This document shows positions 5,089 to 5,673 of a DNA stretch of 5,673 nt, piece by piece. Both the position numbers and the translations under genes were made by a program. Source of the DNA: Nitrospirota bacterium (lineage in GTDB: Bacteria > Nitrospinota > Nitrospinia > Nitrospinales > Nitrospinaceae); contig JAUVMD010000108.1 of assembly GCA_030600405.1 (NCBI GenBank), forward strand, positions 1 through 5,673, given 5' to 3'. Under the pieces are notes generated by a model. The model was not told the origin of the DNA, searched no databases, and worked only from the letters and a program-made list of their open reading frames with translations. Numbering within the stretch: the stretch's first letter is position 1; each line of letters opens with the position of its first letter.

Positions 5089-5547
5089 TTATTTGCCTTT
5101 AAAAGGATTTTTAAACTGCGATATCATATTAAGGATATTTTTCTTTTCCTCGTCACTCATGTTTTCGACGCGTTTTTTAATCTCAGCCAATTGCTCTGGA
5201 GTCATTTTAGCCATTGCTTCCCTGGCCTTGGACGGCAGATCGGCTAATCCGGGGAGCTTGCTCCACCAGGACGAATCATCCGCACCGGAATCCTCTTGGG
5301 GAGCGGCCTCCCTGGCCTTTACCGCTTCTGCGGCTTTTTCCGGGGAGCGGAACACGATGTAATCCCCTGCCATCGACCCGAGAATGCTCTCCGCCTTCAA
5401 ATGGGCCAGAACGTCGGCCAGCGCGGTGCCATTCTTCTTGCAACTGTCGTAGACCGGCTTGAACGGCAGGCGCACCACCTGCCCCGGAAAACCATTTTTC
5501 TTGATGGAATGCTTGATACTGTCTTCAACCGGATTCGATGCGCTCAT
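5089..5547 (-). CDS. Hypothetical 152-aa two-part protein, first gene of the operon
   Basis: No family recognised. The ATG at 5547 follows an AAGAAGAG purine stretch, a serviceable Shine-Dalgarno. Residues about 1-78 form a mixed alpha/beta-looking domain (PGQVVRLPF strand region, then a helix around 41-52 and a GDYIVF strand at 61-66). Residues about 78-95 are an Ala/Asp/Glu/Ser-rich linker (AAPQEDSGADDSS). Residues about 103-145 are strongly helical and charged, with two related units 15 residues apart: MTPEQ at 115-119 and MSDEE at 130-134. The tail is basic (FKNPFKGK). Such M-[ST]-x-E helical units resemble short helical adaptor repeats in general appearance, not a family I can name. No signal or membrane segment is visible. 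It is followed 15 bp later by the 288-aa gene, suggesting a shared function. Confidence 0.8.
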   Translation of the reverse strand: MSASNPVEDSIKHSIKKNGFPGQVVRLPFKPVYDSCKKNGTALADVLAHLKAESILGSMAGDYIVFRSPEKAAEAVKAREAAPQEDSGADDSSWWSKLPGLADLPSKAREAMAKMTPEQLAEIKKRVENMSDEEKKNILNMISQFKNPFKGK

Positions 5548-5590
5548 GGTCTCTTCTTAAAAGAATTTCAACCGATGAAAGTATTCAGGA

Positions 5591-5641
5591 TTTATATTGA
5601 TGAAGCTGATTTTAATATAAACACCGGGCTCTCCCAAACAA
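5591..5641 (-). promoter_or_regulatory. Candidate promoter of the two-gene operon overlapping an A/T inverted repeat
   Basis: On the minus strand, TTGTTT (5641-5636), a 16-bp spacer and TATATT (5619-5614, five of six matches to the -10 consensus) would start transcription near 5607, about 60 nt before the ATG at 5547. The plus-strand arms TTTATATT (5591-5598) and AATATAAA (5614-5621) are perfect 8-bp inverted repeats with centres 23 bp apart, about two helical turns. One arm covers the -10 box and the other lies just past the start site, an arrangement suited to an operator. The -35 is weak and the A/T composition makes chance matches likely. Confidence 0.35.
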
Positions 5642-5673
5642 AATCCGACCTTTAAAGCGATTAACTCCTCTCC

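Noticed and set aside
4525..5247. 240-codon plus-strand frame opposite the unknown operon
   Set aside because: It is long, but the minus-strand frames here have Shine-Dalgarno sites, a 15-bp operon spacing and soluble helical composition. The plus frame has no ribosome site that I can see and spans two minus-strand genes.
5575..5655. Plus-strand 26-codon frame beginning MKVFRIYIDEADF, divergent from the two-gene operon
   Set aside because: The residues look natural, but there is no ribosome binding site before the ATG and the frame is simply the end of a long open antisense frame across the 152-aa gene. It also lies over the likely promoter of that gene.

Overview
All genes with good support in this window lie on the minus strand, so transcription runs from high to low coordinates. 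The layout is compact and bacterial: Shine-Dalgarno sites on several genes, short intergenic gaps, intrinsic terminators and sigma70-like promoters. Base composition is moderate over the two large enzyme genes and clearly more A+T-rich from about 3640 to 4200. The archaeal-type acetyltransferase module and the long phosphohexomutase suggest a free-living Gram-negative-like lineage. Nitrospinota came to mind, but that is only an impression and cannot be established from the sequence alone.

In transcription order, the right end (5548-5673) is an upstream region with a candidate promoter that overlaps an A+T inverted repeat. It leads into a two-gene operon of unrecognised soluble proteins: a 152-aa protein (5089-5547) and, 15 bp further on, a 288-aa helical protein (4207-5073). 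Next come an inverted repeat (4145-4189) that may end this operon, a possible 25-codon leader ORF (4051-4128) and a 63-aa Cys-rich protein (3884-4075). The stop codon of the Cys-rich gene lies inside a clear intrinsic terminator (3854-3885). An A+T-rich spacer holding a 14-bp palindrome precedes a 115-aa hypothetical gene (3266-3613), which is followed about 105 nt later by a strong hairpin (3126-3160).

Directly after that hairpin, an extended -10 promoter candidate starts the best understood unit. This is a very large alpha-D-phosphohexomutase (993-3059) followed 40 bp later by a stand-alone left-handed beta-helix acetyltransferase (152-952) of the sugar-1-phosphate type. Together they could convert a hexose(amine)-6-phosphate to its 1-phosphate and then N-acetylate it. 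That is the GlmM step plus the acetyl half of GlmU, for nucleotide-sugar and envelope synthesis; the uridylyltransferase would have to be encoded elsewhere. The left edge is a tRNA-Leu(UAG) gene cut by the window border, with a near-consensus promoter of its own at 84-112.

No CRISPR array, insertion sequence, integrase or phage gene is visible. The most unusual points are the architecture of the phosphohexomutase (an extra basic helical insertion and a winged-helix-like C-terminus), the unrecognised two-gene operon, and the tightly packed small-ORF and terminator region around 3850-4190.
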